A stretch of 64,000 nt of DNA from Psychrobacillus antarcticus (GTDB taxonomy: Bacteria; Bacillota; Bacilli; Bacillales_A; Planococcaceae): assembly GCF_029533155.1 (NCBI RefSeq), contig NZ_JAIZDB010000003.1, positions 60,168 through 124,167 of the forward strand. Direction: 5' to 3'. The translations under genes were made by a program, and so were the position numbers. The notes beneath the pieces were generated by a model. It saw nothing but the letters and a program-made list of their open reading frames with translations, did no database searches and was not told where the DNA came from. How positions within the stretch are numbered: position 1 is the first letter of the stretch; each line of letters starts with the position of its first letter. Positions 43,630 through 53,680 of this stretch are shown here, one piece after another.

Positions 43630-45375
43630 TTAATGTGTATATTCAATGATAACAAAACCGTCTGCATCTATATTTACTTGAGTGCTTTCTAATTCCACAT
43701 TTGAACTATAGAGCGTATTATACTTTCGGTCTTTATCAAGAGTAAATTTCTGATTACTTGAATTAGGGTTAACTAAAACCAAAATAGTTTTATGGGCTTT
43801 ATATTTTTTATATCCAAATATCCCATTAGGCTCGATCGGGTGAAGGAATGTGACAGAACCTTCATTTGCTAGCAGTTTTTCATTTTTTCGAAGTGCATTT
43901 AGAGTTCGAATATGATTTTTTAGCTCTAGCTGATGATTTTTTTCGTTCCAGTCCATGCATTTTCTACAGCCAGGATCATGGCCACCAGTGAGGCCAATTT
44001 CGTCCCCATAATAAATGCAAGGAGTGCCCATAAATGTTAGAAGAATCGTAAATACCTGCTTCGTTTTGTTAATATTATCTTCGCATTCCGTCAGAATTCT
44101 CGCTGTATCATGACTACCTACAAGATTGAATGTATAATCAAACACGGTCTTTGGATAACTGTAGTACACCTTACTCATATTCTCCACAAATTGCTTCGAG
44201 TTAATGCTTTTCTTTGCGAGTAGATTTAATACATTCGTTTTAAATGGATAATTCATCACAGCGTCAAACTGATCTCCTCTAAGCCACGGCATTGAATCAT
44301 GCCAAATTTCCCCAAGAATATAAACATCCGGCTTTGCTTCTTTCACCGTTTTTCTAAACTCTCGCCAAAATGGTTGATCTACTTCGTTTGCAACATCAAG
44401 TCTCCATCCATCAATATCAAATTCATTTATCCAATAGGCACCTACGTCTAGCAAGTATTTTTTCACCGCTGGATTAGCTGTATTCAACTTGGGCATAGAT
44501 TCAACAAATCCAAACGCTTCATAATTAGGCTTTTCTCCGCCTACAACAGGGAAGCTATGGATGTAGAACCAATCTTTATAGACTGAGCTATCTCCCTTCT
44601 CTAGTAAGTCTTGGAAAGGAGGGAAGTAGTACCCACTATGATTGAACACGGCATCTAGCATTACTTTAATCCCCCGGTTATGACATTGTGTGATTAGTTC
44701 TTTTAAAGCATCTGCATCCCCAAACTGCGGGTCCAATTCCATATAGTCAATCGTATCGTATTTATGATTGGAATAAGCTTTAAAAACGGGAGTAAAATAG
44801 ATACCATTTACTCCGATGTCGGTCAAGTGGTCTAAATGTGCGGTAACACCTGCGAAATCACCACCGAAAAAGTTATTTACTGCTGGATCTTCGCTTCCCC
44901 AGGATTTCACATTATCGGGGTTAACAGTAGGATCACCGTTTTCAAAACGCTCTGGGAATATTTGATACCAAACCGTATCTTTCACCCACCCAGGAGCTTG
45001 GAACTGTTCATTTGCATGTAAATATGGAAAACAAAAATAATAATCACTATCTACTGGTATGCTGTCATAAAATCCTTTTTCCGTATAAATAACATCCTCC
45101 GTTGATGAACTCAACTTAAAGCCATATCGTAGTCTATTTGTTGCTGCAAAAACTTCCGCTTCCCAATAGTCATACAAACCATCGTTTCCAACTAAATTCA
45201 TATTCATTTCTGAATACTGCCATTGTCCATTAAGCCAAATATAAGGATCACCCATGATTAATGAAACAGTATTTACATCATTTTGTTTTGTTTTAATCCG
45301 TATTTGAAGCGTTTTATCATCTAGTAAATAAGCAAAATTATCGGTCGGTCGGTGAAAAATAGCTGCTTTTTCCAT
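43630..45375 (-). CDS. Cyclomaltodextrinase / neopullulanase (GH13)
   Basis: 581 residues. An N-terminal starch-binding-like beta domain (about 1-120, TLQIRIKTKQNDV) typical of GH13_20 enzymes is followed by the catalytic barrel: DAVFNHSG, GWRLDVANEVD (nucleophile Asp), ILGEIWHDS (acid Glu) and NLVGSHDTARI (stabilising Asp). No signal peptide, so it acts in the cytoplasm on imported cyclodextrins or maltodextrins. ATG at 45375 is seven bases after AGGAG. Divergent from the mdx operon and likely under the same regulator. Confidence 0.93.
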   Translation of the reverse strand: MEKAAIFHRPTDNFAYLLDDKTLQIRIKTKQNDVNTVSLIMGDPYIWLNGQWQYSEMNMNLVGNDGLYDYWEAEVFAATNRLRYGFKLSSSTEDVIYTEKGFYDSIPVDSDYYFCFPYLHANEQFQAPGWVKDTVWYQIFPERFENGDPTVNPDNVKSWGSEDPAVNNFFGGDFAGVTAHLDHLTDIGVNGIYFTPVFKAYSNHKYDTIDYMELDPQFGDADALKELITQCHNRGIKVMLDAVFNHSGYYFPPFQDLLEKGDSSVYKDWFYIHSFPVVGGEKPNYEAFGFVESMPKLNTANPAVKKYLLDVGAYWINEFDIDGWRLDVANEVDQPFWREFRKTVKEAKPDVYILGEIWHDSMPWLRGDQFDAVMNYPFKTNVLNLLAKKSINSKQFVENMSKVYYSYPKTVFDYTFNLVGSHDTARILTECEDNINKTKQVFTILLTFMGTPCIYYGDEIGLTGGHDPGCRKCMDWNEKNHQLELKNHIRTLNALRKNEKLLANEGSVTFLHPIEPNGIFGYKKYKAHKTILVLVNPNSSNQKFTLDKDRKYNTLYSSNVELESTQVNIDADGFVIIEYTH

Positions 45376-45717
45376 CCTACATCTCCTAAGAAATTTATTT
45401 GCATTTATCCCACTCAATACTCGTTCACTATCTCACATTATAAAGATACTTACAGTTAGAAATTAAATATTATAAAAATTTATAAAAAATAGATTGTTTC
45501 ATTATAGATTAAATGTATAATAAAAGCATAAGTTGTGCAACCGATTTCATAGATTATTAGTATTTTATTATTCCACCAATCTTATATATAAACTATTGGA
45601 AGATTGAGTGGAATAATTTTAATTCTTTTATGATAGCGCTTTCTTTTTGCTTGTTGTGCAAACGGTTGTCCAACTTTGGGTATGTATAGTTCAAACAAAA
45701 AAAGGAGGGGTTAAAAG
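45376..45717. promoter_or_regulatory. Divergent maltodextrin promoter region
   Basis: 342 bases hold three operator-like sites. TTGTGCAACCGATTTCA (45533-45549) and TTGTGCAAACGGTTGTCC (45654-45671) are alike and suit a LacI/MalR-type repressor. TGATAGCGCTTTCT (45631-45644) matches 12 of 14 positions of the CcpA cre consensus. AAAGGAGGGG just before 45718 is the mdxE ribosome binding site. Confidence 0.65.
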
Positions 45718-47028
45718 ATGAAAAAGTCATTAATATTATTGTTCATGCTTATTGCTTCAATTGCTTTACTAGTTGCGTGTGGACCGGATAGGGAAGAAAC
45801 AACTCCAGTGAAAACGGATGAAACGACAACAGAAACAGAAACTGGTGAAGCTGAAACTGCAGAAGAACCTGCAAAACCGGAAAAACTGATTGTTTGGGAG
45901 GATACAGATAAATCTGCTGCGCTAAAACCAGCAATCGAGTCTTTCGAAAAGGAATACGGTATTAAAGTTGAATTTAAAGAATTGGGTATGGCAGATAAAA
46001 TGCGTGAACAACTACGTTTAGATGGTCCTTCGGGCACTGGTGCAGACGTAGTAACTTTACCACATGATCAAATCGGCCAAGTTGTTACGGAAGGGTTGAT
46101 TCAAGAAATAGAAGTAAGTGATGAAGTTCTTTCTACTTTCAGTGAATCTGCTGTAACTGCACAAAAATATGATGGTAAACTATATGGCTTACCAAAAGCT
46201 ACTGAAACACCTGTATTTATTTTCAATAAGGCTTTAATGCCTGAAGCACCTGAGACAATGGATGAAGTATATGCATTTTCTACTGATTTCACAGATGGCA
46301 AAAAGTTCGGTTTCCTAGCGTTATGGGATAACTTCTACTTTGCTCATGGTGTAATTGGAGGTATGGGCGGTTATGTATTCCAAGAAAATGATGGAGCACT
46401 AGACCGAGATGATATTGGGTTAAACAATGATGGTGCTGTTGCTGGAGCTGAATATATTCAAAAATGGTATGCAGAAGGTCTATTCCCTAAAGGAATTATT
46501 GGGGAAAGTGGCGGTTCAGCTAAAGATGGTCTATTCAATGAAGGTAAAGTCGCTTCTGTAATGGACGGTCCTTGGGCATTCCAAAGTATGAAGGATGCTG
46601 GAATTGATATCGGGGTTGCGGCAATGCCAACTCTTCCAAATGGAGAGCATATGAAAACGTTTATGGGAGTTAAAGGATGGCATGTATCAGCCTTTACAGA
46701 ACATGCATACTGGTCAACTAAATTAGTAGAATGGTTAACAAATGAAGAAAATGCAAAAATTCGTTTTGAATTAACGCAAGAAATTCCACCGGTAACAACT
46801 TTGATAGCAGATCCAATTATTGCAGATAATGAAGGTGCAAAAGCAGTAGCACTTCAATCTCAATACGCAGTACCGATGCCTAACATTCCTGAGATGGGAG
46901 AAGTATGGGGACCTGCAGCATCTGCTCTTCAAACAATTGCTACTGGTAAAGCAGAACCAAAAGCAGCAATGGATGACGCAGTTAAAAATATTAAAACAAA
47001 TATCGAAACGAATCACCCGAGTAAATAG
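45718..47028 (+). CDS. mdxE: Maltodextrin-binding lipoprotein
   Basis: 436 residues. Lipoprotein signal MKKSLILLFMLIASIALLVAC (Cys21), an acidic Thr/Glu-rich linker, then a type I solute-binding fold: KLIVWEDTDKSAALKPAIES, GADVVTLPHDQIGQ, AYWSTKLVEWLTNEENA and a C-terminal MPNIPEMGEVWGPAASAL, close to MalE/MdxE. It captures maltodextrins outside for the MdxF/MdxG permease; the ATPase (MsmX type) is presumably encoded elsewhere because none is in this cluster. First gene of the operon. Confidence 0.93.
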   Translation: MKKSLILLFMLIASIALLVACGPDREETTPVKTDETTTETETGEAETAEEPAKPEKLIVWEDTDKSAALKPAIESFEKEYGIKVEFKELGMADKMREQLRLDGPSGTGADVVTLPHDQIGQVVTEGLIQEIEVSDEVLSTFSESAVTAQKYDGKLYGLPKATETPVFIFNKALMPEAPETMDEVYAFSTDFTDGKKFGFLALWDNFYFAHGVIGGMGGYVFQENDGALDRDDIGLNNDGAVAGAEYIQKWYAEGLFPKGIIGESGGSAKDGLFNEGKVASVMDGPWAFQSMKDAGIDIGVAAMPTLPNGEHMKTFMGVKGWHVSAFTEHAYWSTKLVEWLTNEENAKIRFELTQEIPPVTTLIADPIIADNEGAKAVALQSQYAVPMPNIPEMGEVWGPAASALQTIATGKAEPKAAMDDAVKNIKTNIETNHPSK

Positions 47029-47059
47029 AAAAGCAATCACTTTCTTATTATCCATTACA

Positions 47060-47096
47060 GCAAAGGCATGTTTCCTTTTAGGAAGCATGGCTTTGC
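47060..47096 (+). terminator. Stem-loop between mdxE and mdxF
   Basis: Imperfect 16-base arms GCAAAGGCATGTTTCC / GGAAGCATGGCTTTGC without a strong T run. Typical of partial terminators that raise expression of the binding protein over the permease genes. Confidence 0.65.
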
Positions 47097-47150
47097 TTCT
47101 ATTAATAATAGGACTAGCGATTACTTGAGGAAAAGAAGGAGGCGACATTT

Positions 47151-48434
47151 ATGATGAATAGTAATGTCACAACCAAACATAGAAAAAATGCTGGGCTATT
47201 ATCCATCATCCCAGGCTTTGGGCAATTTTATAATAAACAGTTTGTTAAAGGAATTATCTTCTTAGTACTAACAATCGCATTTTTCAGTAGTTTTTCTCAA
47301 ACATTAAACTGGGGATTTTGGGGGCTCATTACCCTTGGAGAAATTCCACTGCTTGATCACTCTATATTCTTATTAATCGATGGTATTATCGCTTTATTGG
47401 TAGCAATTATCGGTCTTGGTATTTATGCTTTTAATATTTATGATGCTTATAACAATGGAAAAAAACGGGACGAAGGGTTCCTTTTAAATAGCGTGAGGGA
47501 GCAGTATCACAATCTGTTAGATAACGGATTTCCTTATCTAATGATTTCTCCTGGATTTTTATTACTAATCTTCGTAGTTATTTTCCCAATAATCTTTGTA
47601 ATCCTTCTATCATTTACAAACTATGACTTATATCATTCACCACCTGCAAAATTAGTAGATTGGGTAGGTATACAAAACTATATTGATATATTCAAATTAG
47701 ATCTTTGGAGATCCACATTCTTTGGTGTACTAGGTTGGACTATTGTTTGGACATTTGGGGCAACGACTTTACAAGTTGCCATTGGAGTCTTTTTGGCAGT
47801 TGTTATCAATCAAAAAGATTTAAAAGGAAAAGCATTCTTCCGTACGATTTTAATCTTACCGTGGGCAGTACCCGCGTTTGTATCGATATTAATCTTTTCG
47901 GGAATGTTCAATGAATCCTTTGGTGTCGTCAATACGCAAATACTCAGTATGCTAGGCATCGATGCTATCCCTTGGATGACCGAAGAATTATGGACTAGAT
48001 TTGCACTAATCCTTATACAGTCATGGCTAGGATTCCCATTTATATTCGCTATGACAACTGGAGTGCTTCAATCCATTCCTGAGGAATTGTATGAGGCTGC
48101 AAATGTAGACGGTGCTTCTATTTCCCAAAAATTCCGAGGTATCACTTTACCAATGGTTTTATATGCAACTGCTCCAATTCTTATTACGCAATATACATTT
48201 AACTTCAATAATTTCAACGTCATCTTCCTTTTCAACGGCGGAGGTCCCGCTATACCGGGACAAAATGCTGGTGGAACGGATATCTTAATTTCTTGGATTT
48301 ATCAATTGACGATGACTTCTGGACAATATGGAAAAGCTGCAGCAATTACAATGCTTCTATCACTGATCGTTGTAGTTGTAGCATTATGGCAATTCAAACG
48401 AACTAATTCATTCAAAGAGGAGGATATGATGTAA
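47151..48434 (+). CDS. mdxF: Maltodextrin ABC transporter permease MdxF
   Basis: 427 residues with about eight membrane helices. The N-terminus carries an extra helical section (GLLSIIPGFGQFYNKQFVKG) as in MalF-type permeases. The EAA loop that docks the ATPase reads EELYEAANVDGASISQKFRGITLP. GAAGGAGG precedes an ATG-ATG start. The stop overlaps the mdxG start by one base. Confidence 0.92.
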   Translation: MMNSNVTTKHRKNAGLLSIIPGFGQFYNKQFVKGIIFLVLTIAFFSSFSQTLNWGFWGLITLGEIPLLDHSIFLLIDGIIALLVAIIGLGIYAFNIYDAYNNGKKRDEGFLLNSVREQYHNLLDNGFPYLMISPGFLLLIFVVIFPIIFVILLSFTNYDLYHSPPAKLVDWVGIQNYIDIFKLDLWRSTFFGVLGWTIVWTFGATTLQVAIGVFLAVVINQKDLKGKAFFRTILILPWAVPAFVSILIFSGMFNESFGVVNTQILSMLGIDAIPWMTEELWTRFALILIQSWLGFPFIFAMTTGVLQSIPEELYEAANVDGASISQKFRGITLPMVLYATAPILITQYTFNFNNFNVIFLFNGGGPAIPGQNAGGTDILISWIYQLTMTSGQYGKAAAITMLLSLIVVVVALWQFKRTNSFKEEDMM

Positions 48435-49276
48435 TGTCAAACAAGACTGAAAAAATAATCAGACTGTCCATTTCTTATCTTATTCTTCTAGTTGCGGTGA
48501 CAATAGTTATTTACCCGTTGCTTTGGGTTATAGGTTCTTCTTTTAACCCTGGGCAAAGTCTCTCTGGTTCTACCATGTTTCCTGAAAACCCTACAATTAA
48601 GCACTATTCAAGCCTATTTGATATAGAAAAATCTAATTATGTTTTATGGTACTTAAATTCGATGAAAATTAGTTTAATCACGATGGTATTTGCGGTTATA
48701 AGTGTAGCCTTTACTGGATATGCTTTCTCCCGTTACCGGTTTATCGGAAGAAAAAATGGACTTCTTACGTTTTTAGTCCTACAAATGATTCCAAACTTCG
48801 CCGCGCTAATCGCAATCTTTGTACTTGCCAACCGAACTGGATTGTTAGACTCGCATGCTGGGCTTATACTTATTTATGTTGGTGGGCAAATACCGATGAA
48901 TACATGGTTGATGAAGGGATATTTGGATACAATTCCAAAAGAACTAGATGAATCTGCACGTATGGACGGAGCAGGTCATTTACGAATTTTTTGGCAAATC
49001 ATTATGCCATTATCTAAACCAATCATTGCAGTAGTAGCGCTGTTCTCGTTTATCGCTCCATTTGGCGATTTCATCCTTGCACGTATTATGCTTCGTAGTG
49101 AAGAGAAATTCACGATGGGTGTCGGCCTATACGAATTAGTTTCCAAACAATTTGGTAATGAATTTACTACTTTCGCTGCAGGTTCCGTTTTGATAGCTAT
49201 TCCGATTACGATACTTTTCCTTTCATTCCAAAAGTATTTTATCTCCGGTCTTACAGCTGGGGGTACGAAAGGTTAA
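48434..49276 (+). CDS. mdxG: Maltodextrin ABC transporter permease MdxG
   Basis: 280 residues, six membrane helices. The EAA motif is KELDESARMDGAGHLRIFWQIIMP and the C-terminus ends in the MalG-like QKYFISGLTAGGTKG. It pairs with MdxF. Starts on the last base of the mdxF stop, so the two are translated together. Confidence 0.93.
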   Translation: MSNKTEKIIRLSISYLILLVAVTIVIYPLLWVIGSSFNPGQSLSGSTMFPENPTIKHYSSLFDIEKSNYVLWYLNSMKISLITMVFAVISVAFTGYAFSRYRFIGRKNGLLTFLVLQMIPNFAALIAIFVLANRTGLLDSHAGLILIYVGGQIPMNTWLMKGYLDTIPKELDESARMDGAGHLRIFWQIIMPLSKPIIAVVALFSFIAPFGDFILARIMLRSEEKFTMGVGLYELVSKQFGNEFTTFAAGSVLIAIPITILFLSFQKYFISGLTAGGTKG

Positions 49277-49295
49277 TACGTCTAAAGGAATGAAG

Positions 49296-50846
49296 TTGCA
49301 CAGGATGACCAGGACAAAAAGTGGAATAATATTCAGTTTACTATTGCTTGTAATGGCCATCTTACATCCGCATACAGCTCTCGCGAGTGAGGAGCGGAAA
49401 ATGCAGGATGAGGTTATTTACATGATTATGGTGGACAGATTTAATAATGGAGATTCGAGTAATGATCGAGATGCAAATATAAACGATCCACTTGCCTATC
49501 ATGGTGGAGATTTTAAAGGGATTACCGAAAAGCTCGATTATATAAAAGATATGGGATTTACAGCTATTTGGTTGACCCCCATTTTCGAGAATATGGACAA
49601 AGGATATCACGGGTACTGGATAAAGGATTTATATCAAACAAATAAGTACTTTGGTACGATGGAAGAATTTAAAACGCTTGTAGAGGAAGCGCATAAACGA
49701 GATATAAAAGTATTTCTCGATTTTGTCGTGAACCATGTTGGTCCAAATCATGAATGGCTGAATGATTCTTCAAAAAAAGAGTGGTTTCATGAAAACAAGT
49801 CCATTTCCAATTGGAATGACCAACATGAAGTGGAAACAGGCTGGTTATATGATTTACCCGATTTAAACCAGGAAAATCCAGAGGTTAGTAAGTATCTTTT
49901 AGATGCATCAAAATGGTGGATTCAAGAAACAGATATCGATGGCTATCGTTTAGATACGGTTAAGCATGTTCCGAAGGCATTTTGGACCGATTTCTCAGCC
50001 GAAGTGAAATCAGTGAAAAACACCTTCTTTTTAATCGGTGAGGTTTGGCATGATAACCCTAATGTCATCGTTAGTTATGAGGATACTGGAATTGATGGTT
50101 TCATGGACTTTTATCAGAATGGAGCGCTTCAAGCTGCTTTTGAAAAATCCAATCAATCCCTAGGATGGTTATTTTCAAATAATGATCGAAATAATAATTT
50201 ATTTGAGCGCCCCGAACTGCTTGGTCAGTTTCTCGACAATCATGATATGCAACGATTCACTAATTTAGCTATCCAGAATAATCAAGATCCAGTTGAAAGG
50301 TTAAAGCTAGGCTTAACGTATTTGTATACTGCTCCAGGCATTCCAATCATTTACTATGGGACAGAAATAGCACTGGATGGAGGAAATGATCCTGATAATC
50401 GTCGAATGATGAATTTTCAGGCAAATGATGAGTTGTATGAATATATAAAGAAGCTCGGTGCTGTTAGACAGGAGCAGCTAGCCCTAACTAGAGGGGATAT
50501 GGAACTTCTAGTTGATGATGCAGGATGGACTGTCTATAAGAGAACCTATGTGGATGAAACGATTGTCGTAGCAATCAACAATACTACAAAAGAACAAAGC
50601 GTAGTGCTGGAAGAAGAAATAACATCTGGAAAAGAATTACACGGATTATTAGAGGGCGGACTAGTTAAGTCAGAGGAAGCTGGGTATACGATTCATTTGG
50701 AAAGTGGCCAGTATGAAATATATAAGCTAGTAAAACAACCAGAAAATAATCGGTTAGCTTTAAGTGTTTTGATAGGCGGTATTATTTTATTATTATTAGT
50801 TCTGTTCATTTGGTTTAAAAGGTTCAAACAAAATAAATCGGCATAA
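49296..50846 (+). CDS. Membrane-anchored extracellular alpha-amylase (GH13)
   Basis: About 516 residues. A signal peptide (to about TALAS) leads into a GH13 barrel: DFVVNHVGPNH, GYRLDTVKHVP (nucleophile Asp), FLIGEVWHDNP (acid Glu) and GQFLDNHDMQRF (stabiliser). A C-terminal domain follows and then a membrane helix (LALSVLIGGIILLLLVLFIW) with a basic tail KRFKQNKSA. It would cut starch at the cell surface, feeding MdxE. I prefer TTG at 49296, five bases after AAAGGAA; the ATG at 49290 overlaps that site. It lies 19 bases after mdxG. Confidence 0.9.
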   Translation: MHRMTRTKSGIIFSLLLLVMAILHPHTALASEERKMQDEVIYMIMVDRFNNGDSSNDRDANINDPLAYHGGDFKGITEKLDYIKDMGFTAIWLTPIFENMDKGYHGYWIKDLYQTNKYFGTMEEFKTLVEEAHKRDIKVFLDFVVNHVGPNHEWLNDSSKKEWFHENKSISNWNDQHEVETGWLYDLPDLNQENPEVSKYLLDASKWWIQETDIDGYRLDTVKHVPKAFWTDFSAEVKSVKNTFFLIGEVWHDNPNVIVSYEDTGIDGFMDFYQNGALQAAFEKSNQSLGWLFSNNDRNNNLFERPELLGQFLDNHDMQRFTNLAIQNNQDPVERLKLGLTYLYTAPGIPIIYYGTEIALDGGNDPDNRRMMNFQANDELYEYIKKLGAVRQEQLALTRGDMELLVDDAGWTVYKRTYVDETIVVAINNTTKEQSVVLEEEITSGKELHGLLEGGLVKSEEAGYTIHLESGQYEIYKLVKQPENNRLALSVLIGGIILLLLVLFIWFKRFKQNKSA

Positions 50847-50907
50847 TGGTCGATTAAGTCTGGTGCAACATAGGAAGCAAGAACAGCAAGAGAGGGGTAC
50901 TTTATTC

Positions 50908-52572
50908 ATGAAAGAAAAATGGTGGAAAGAGGCTGTTAGTTATCAGGTGTATCCAAGAAGCTTTATGGATAGCAATGGTGACGGAATCGGAGATCTACGA
51001 GGCATCATTTCTAAGTTAGATTACTTGAAGGACTTAGGGGTGGATGTTGTTTGGGTCAGTCCGTTTTATAAGTCTCCTAATGCAGATAATGGATATGATA
51101 TTAGTGATTATCAAGGCATTTCAGAGCAGTATGGCAACATGGAGGATTTTGATGAGTTATTAGAAGAAATTCACGCAAGAGGGATGAAACTAATTCTGGA
51201 TCTAGTTATCAACCACACTAGTGATGAGCATCCTTGGTTTATCGAATCACGTTCTTCTAAAGAAAACCCTAAAAGGGATTGGTATATTTGGAAAGATGGG
51301 CAGGATGACCAAGAACCGAATAACTGGGAAAGTATTTTCTCAGGCAGCGCTTGGGAGCGTGATCAGCTGACGGAGCAATATTATCTACATTTATTTGCAA
51401 CGAAACAGCCTGACTTGAATTGGGAAAGTGCAAATATGCGCCAGGAACTTTTTAAAATGGTCAATTGGTGGCTCGATAAGGGAATCGATGGTTACCGAGT
51501 TGATGCAATTAGTCATATTAAAAAGTATGATGGATTGCCGGATATGCCAAATCCAAAAAATGAAAAATATGTCTCTTCCTTTGATATGCATACGAACCAA
51601 CCTGGCATTCAGGAGTATTTAAAAGAGCTGAAGGAAGAAACTTTTGCTAAATACGATATTATGACAGTTGGAGAAGCAAATGGAGTAGGAATTGATGAGG
51701 CAGATGACTGGGTGGGAGCAGAGAATGGGAAGTTCAATATGATTTTTCAGTTTGAACATCTTGGACTTTGGAACAAGGCCCTTAATAACTCAGTAGACGT
51801 TATTGCGATGAAGCAAATTCTTACTAAATGGCAAAAAGGGTTGCATAAAAAAGGGTGGAATGCTCTATTCCTAGAAAACCACGATCAGACACGTAGTGTT
51901 TCGAGCTGGGGAAATGACAAAGAGTATTGGAATGAAAGTGCGAAAATGCTAGCAGCCTGCTATTTCCTCATGCAAGGAACACCATTTATTTATCAGGGAC
52001 AGGAAATTGGGATGACAAACGTTCAGTTTTCATCAATTGACGATTACGATGATATTGGCATGAAGAATTTCTATGATTTAGAAATAGCAAAAGGTAAACC
52101 GCATGAAGAAGTAATGCGAGTAATTTGGAGCAACGGTAGAGACAATTCAAGAACCCCTATGCAATGGGACAGTTCGTTCAACAGTGGATTTTCTGAAGGT
52201 AAGCCATGGATGAAAGTGAATCCAAATTATGTGACGATTAATGTAGCTAATCAACTAGAGGATGAGCATTCTATTTATCAATTCTATAAAAAAATGATTC
52301 AAATCAGGAAAGAAAATCCTGTATTTATTTATGGAGAATATGATGTATTACTAGAACACCATCCGGATGTGTACGTCTACACACGTGCTAGGGAAGATCA
52401 GTTTGCGATTGTTTTATGTAACTTTAGACAGCATAGTTCGGAGCTTACGTTACAGCATCTCCCACAACGCGGCACAGAACTTGTATTATATAATTATACA
52501 GATGCACCGGAGCAGCTGACAGAAACTATTTCGCTAAATCCATATGAAGTAAGAGTATACTTATATAAATGA
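50908..52572 (+). CDS. malL: Oligo-1,6-glucosidase / alpha-glucosidase (GH13)
   Basis: 554-residue cytoplasmic enzyme. WWKEAVSYQVYPRSFMDSNG is the standard start; DLVINHTSDEHPWF, GYRVDAISHI (nucleophile Asp), MTVGEANGV (acid Glu) and FLENHDQTRSVS (stabiliser) form the active site. It releases glucose from isomaltose and maltodextrin ends. AGAGAGGGG precedes ATG at 50908. Length fits the family (about 560). Same operon, 61 bases after the amylase. Confidence 0.93.
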   Translation: MKEKWWKEAVSYQVYPRSFMDSNGDGIGDLRGIISKLDYLKDLGVDVVWVSPFYKSPNADNGYDISDYQGISEQYGNMEDFDELLEEIHARGMKLILDLVINHTSDEHPWFIESRSSKENPKRDWYIWKDGQDDQEPNNWESIFSGSAWERDQLTEQYYLHLFATKQPDLNWESANMRQELFKMVNWWLDKGIDGYRVDAISHIKKYDGLPDMPNPKNEKYVSSFDMHTNQPGIQEYLKELKEETFAKYDIMTVGEANGVGIDEADDWVGAENGKFNMIFQFEHLGLWNKALNNSVDVIAMKQILTKWQKGLHKKGWNALFLENHDQTRSVSSWGNDKEYWNESAKMLAACYFLMQGTPFIYQGQEIGMTNVQFSSIDDYDDIGMKNFYDLEIAKGKPHEEVMRVIWSNGRDNSRTPMQWDSSFNSGFSEGKPWMKVNPNYVTINVANQLEDEHSIYQFYKKMIQIRKENPVFIYGEYDVLLEHHPDVYVYTRAREDQFAIVLCNFRQHSSELTLQHLPQRGTELVLYNYTDAPEQLTETISLNPYEVRVYLYK

Positions 52573-52608
52573 TATAAGTGTTTTAAGGAAGAGAGTGAGG
52601 AATATCTA

Positions 52609-53643
52609 ATGGCGATTACAATCAAAGATGTGGCGAAGCTGGCTAATGTTGCTCCTTCAACTGTTTCTCGGGTGATTGCTAACAGTCCCCGTATAAGTGA
52701 AAACACGAAGAAACGAGTAAGGGATGCGATGGATGAACTAAAATATCATCCTAACTTTATCGCCCGTAGTCTAGCGAGTCAATCCACTAAAGTGATAGGT
52801 CTTGTTTTGCCTCACTCATCTGGTGTATTTTTTCAAAATCCATTCTTTTCAGAGGTCATTCAGGGATTAAGCGAGGGTGTACACGATAATCATTATGCAC
52901 TCCAAATGACCAGTGGAAAAACAGAGTTCGATTCCTACGAAGGTGTCGTACAAATGGTTCAAGGCGGCAGAGTAGATGGGATTATCCTGCTGTACTCTAT
53001 GATCGATGATAAAATTATGGAGTATTTAACTAAAAGGAAATTTCCTTTTGTCGTCATTGGAAAACCATATGACCATGACCTCATTGATAAGATTACCCAT
53101 GTGGATAACGACAATTATATGGCTGCAAAAGAAGCTACGGAATATATAATAGGACTCGGTCATAACAAAATTGGATTTATAGGTGGAAGTCCGAGTTTAA
53201 CAGTTACATTAGATCGTCTTAATGGCTATAAAGATGCGCTTAAGTCATCTAATATAGAGTTGGATGAGGATTATATTATTCATGGAGACTTTCTGCGTGA
53301 AGGTGGTCAGGAAGCTGTCAAAGCACTACTCAGAAGAACTATTCCACCAACGGCTTTACTTGTAACAGATGATTTGATGGCGGTTGGAGTAGTGAATACA
53401 CTTACGGAAATGCACATTGATATTCCATCTGAAGTCTCTATTATTAGCTTTAATAATGCATTATTTGCTGAGATGTCTAGACCACCACTTACTTCTATTG
53501 ATATTAATATTAAAGAGCTAGGCTACCAAGCGGCAAGTAATTTAATCCAATTATTAAAAATTGAAAATGATCCCGTTAAACGAATTATCATCCCACATAG
53601 ACTAGTTATTAGACAATCATGTGGAGTAGCTCCGAAAAAATAG
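52609..53643 (+). CDS. malR: LacI-family regulator, MalR type
   Basis: 344 residues. The N-terminal helix-turn-helix is ITIKDVAKLANVAPSTVSRV with hinge HPNFIARSLASQ. The effector-binding part contains IGLVLPHSSGVFFQNPFF, VDGIILLYSM and the conserved TALLVTDDLMAVGV and SIISFNNA. By place and type it should repress or activate the maltodextrin genes through the TTGTGCAA-type sites upstream of mdxE. AGGAAGAG before ATG. Last gene of the cluster. Confidence 0.92.
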   Translation: MAITIKDVAKLANVAPSTVSRVIANSPRISENTKKRVRDAMDELKYHPNFIARSLASQSTKVIGLVLPHSSGVFFQNPFFSEVIQGLSEGVHDNHYALQMTSGKTEFDSYEGVVQMVQGGRVDGIILLYSMIDDKIMEYLTKRKFPFVVIGKPYDHDLIDKITHVDNDNYMAAKEATEYIIGLGHNKIGFIGGSPSLTVTLDRLNGYKDALKSSNIELDEDYIIHGDFLREGGQEAVKALLRRTIPPTALLVTDDLMAVGVVNTLTEMHIDIPSEVSIISFNNALFAEMSRPPLTSIDINIKELGYQAASNLIQLLKIENDPVKRIIIPHRLVIRQSCGVAPKK

Positions 53644-53680
53644 TAAATAGGAGCTTATGTTAGAAATACATATACAAAAC

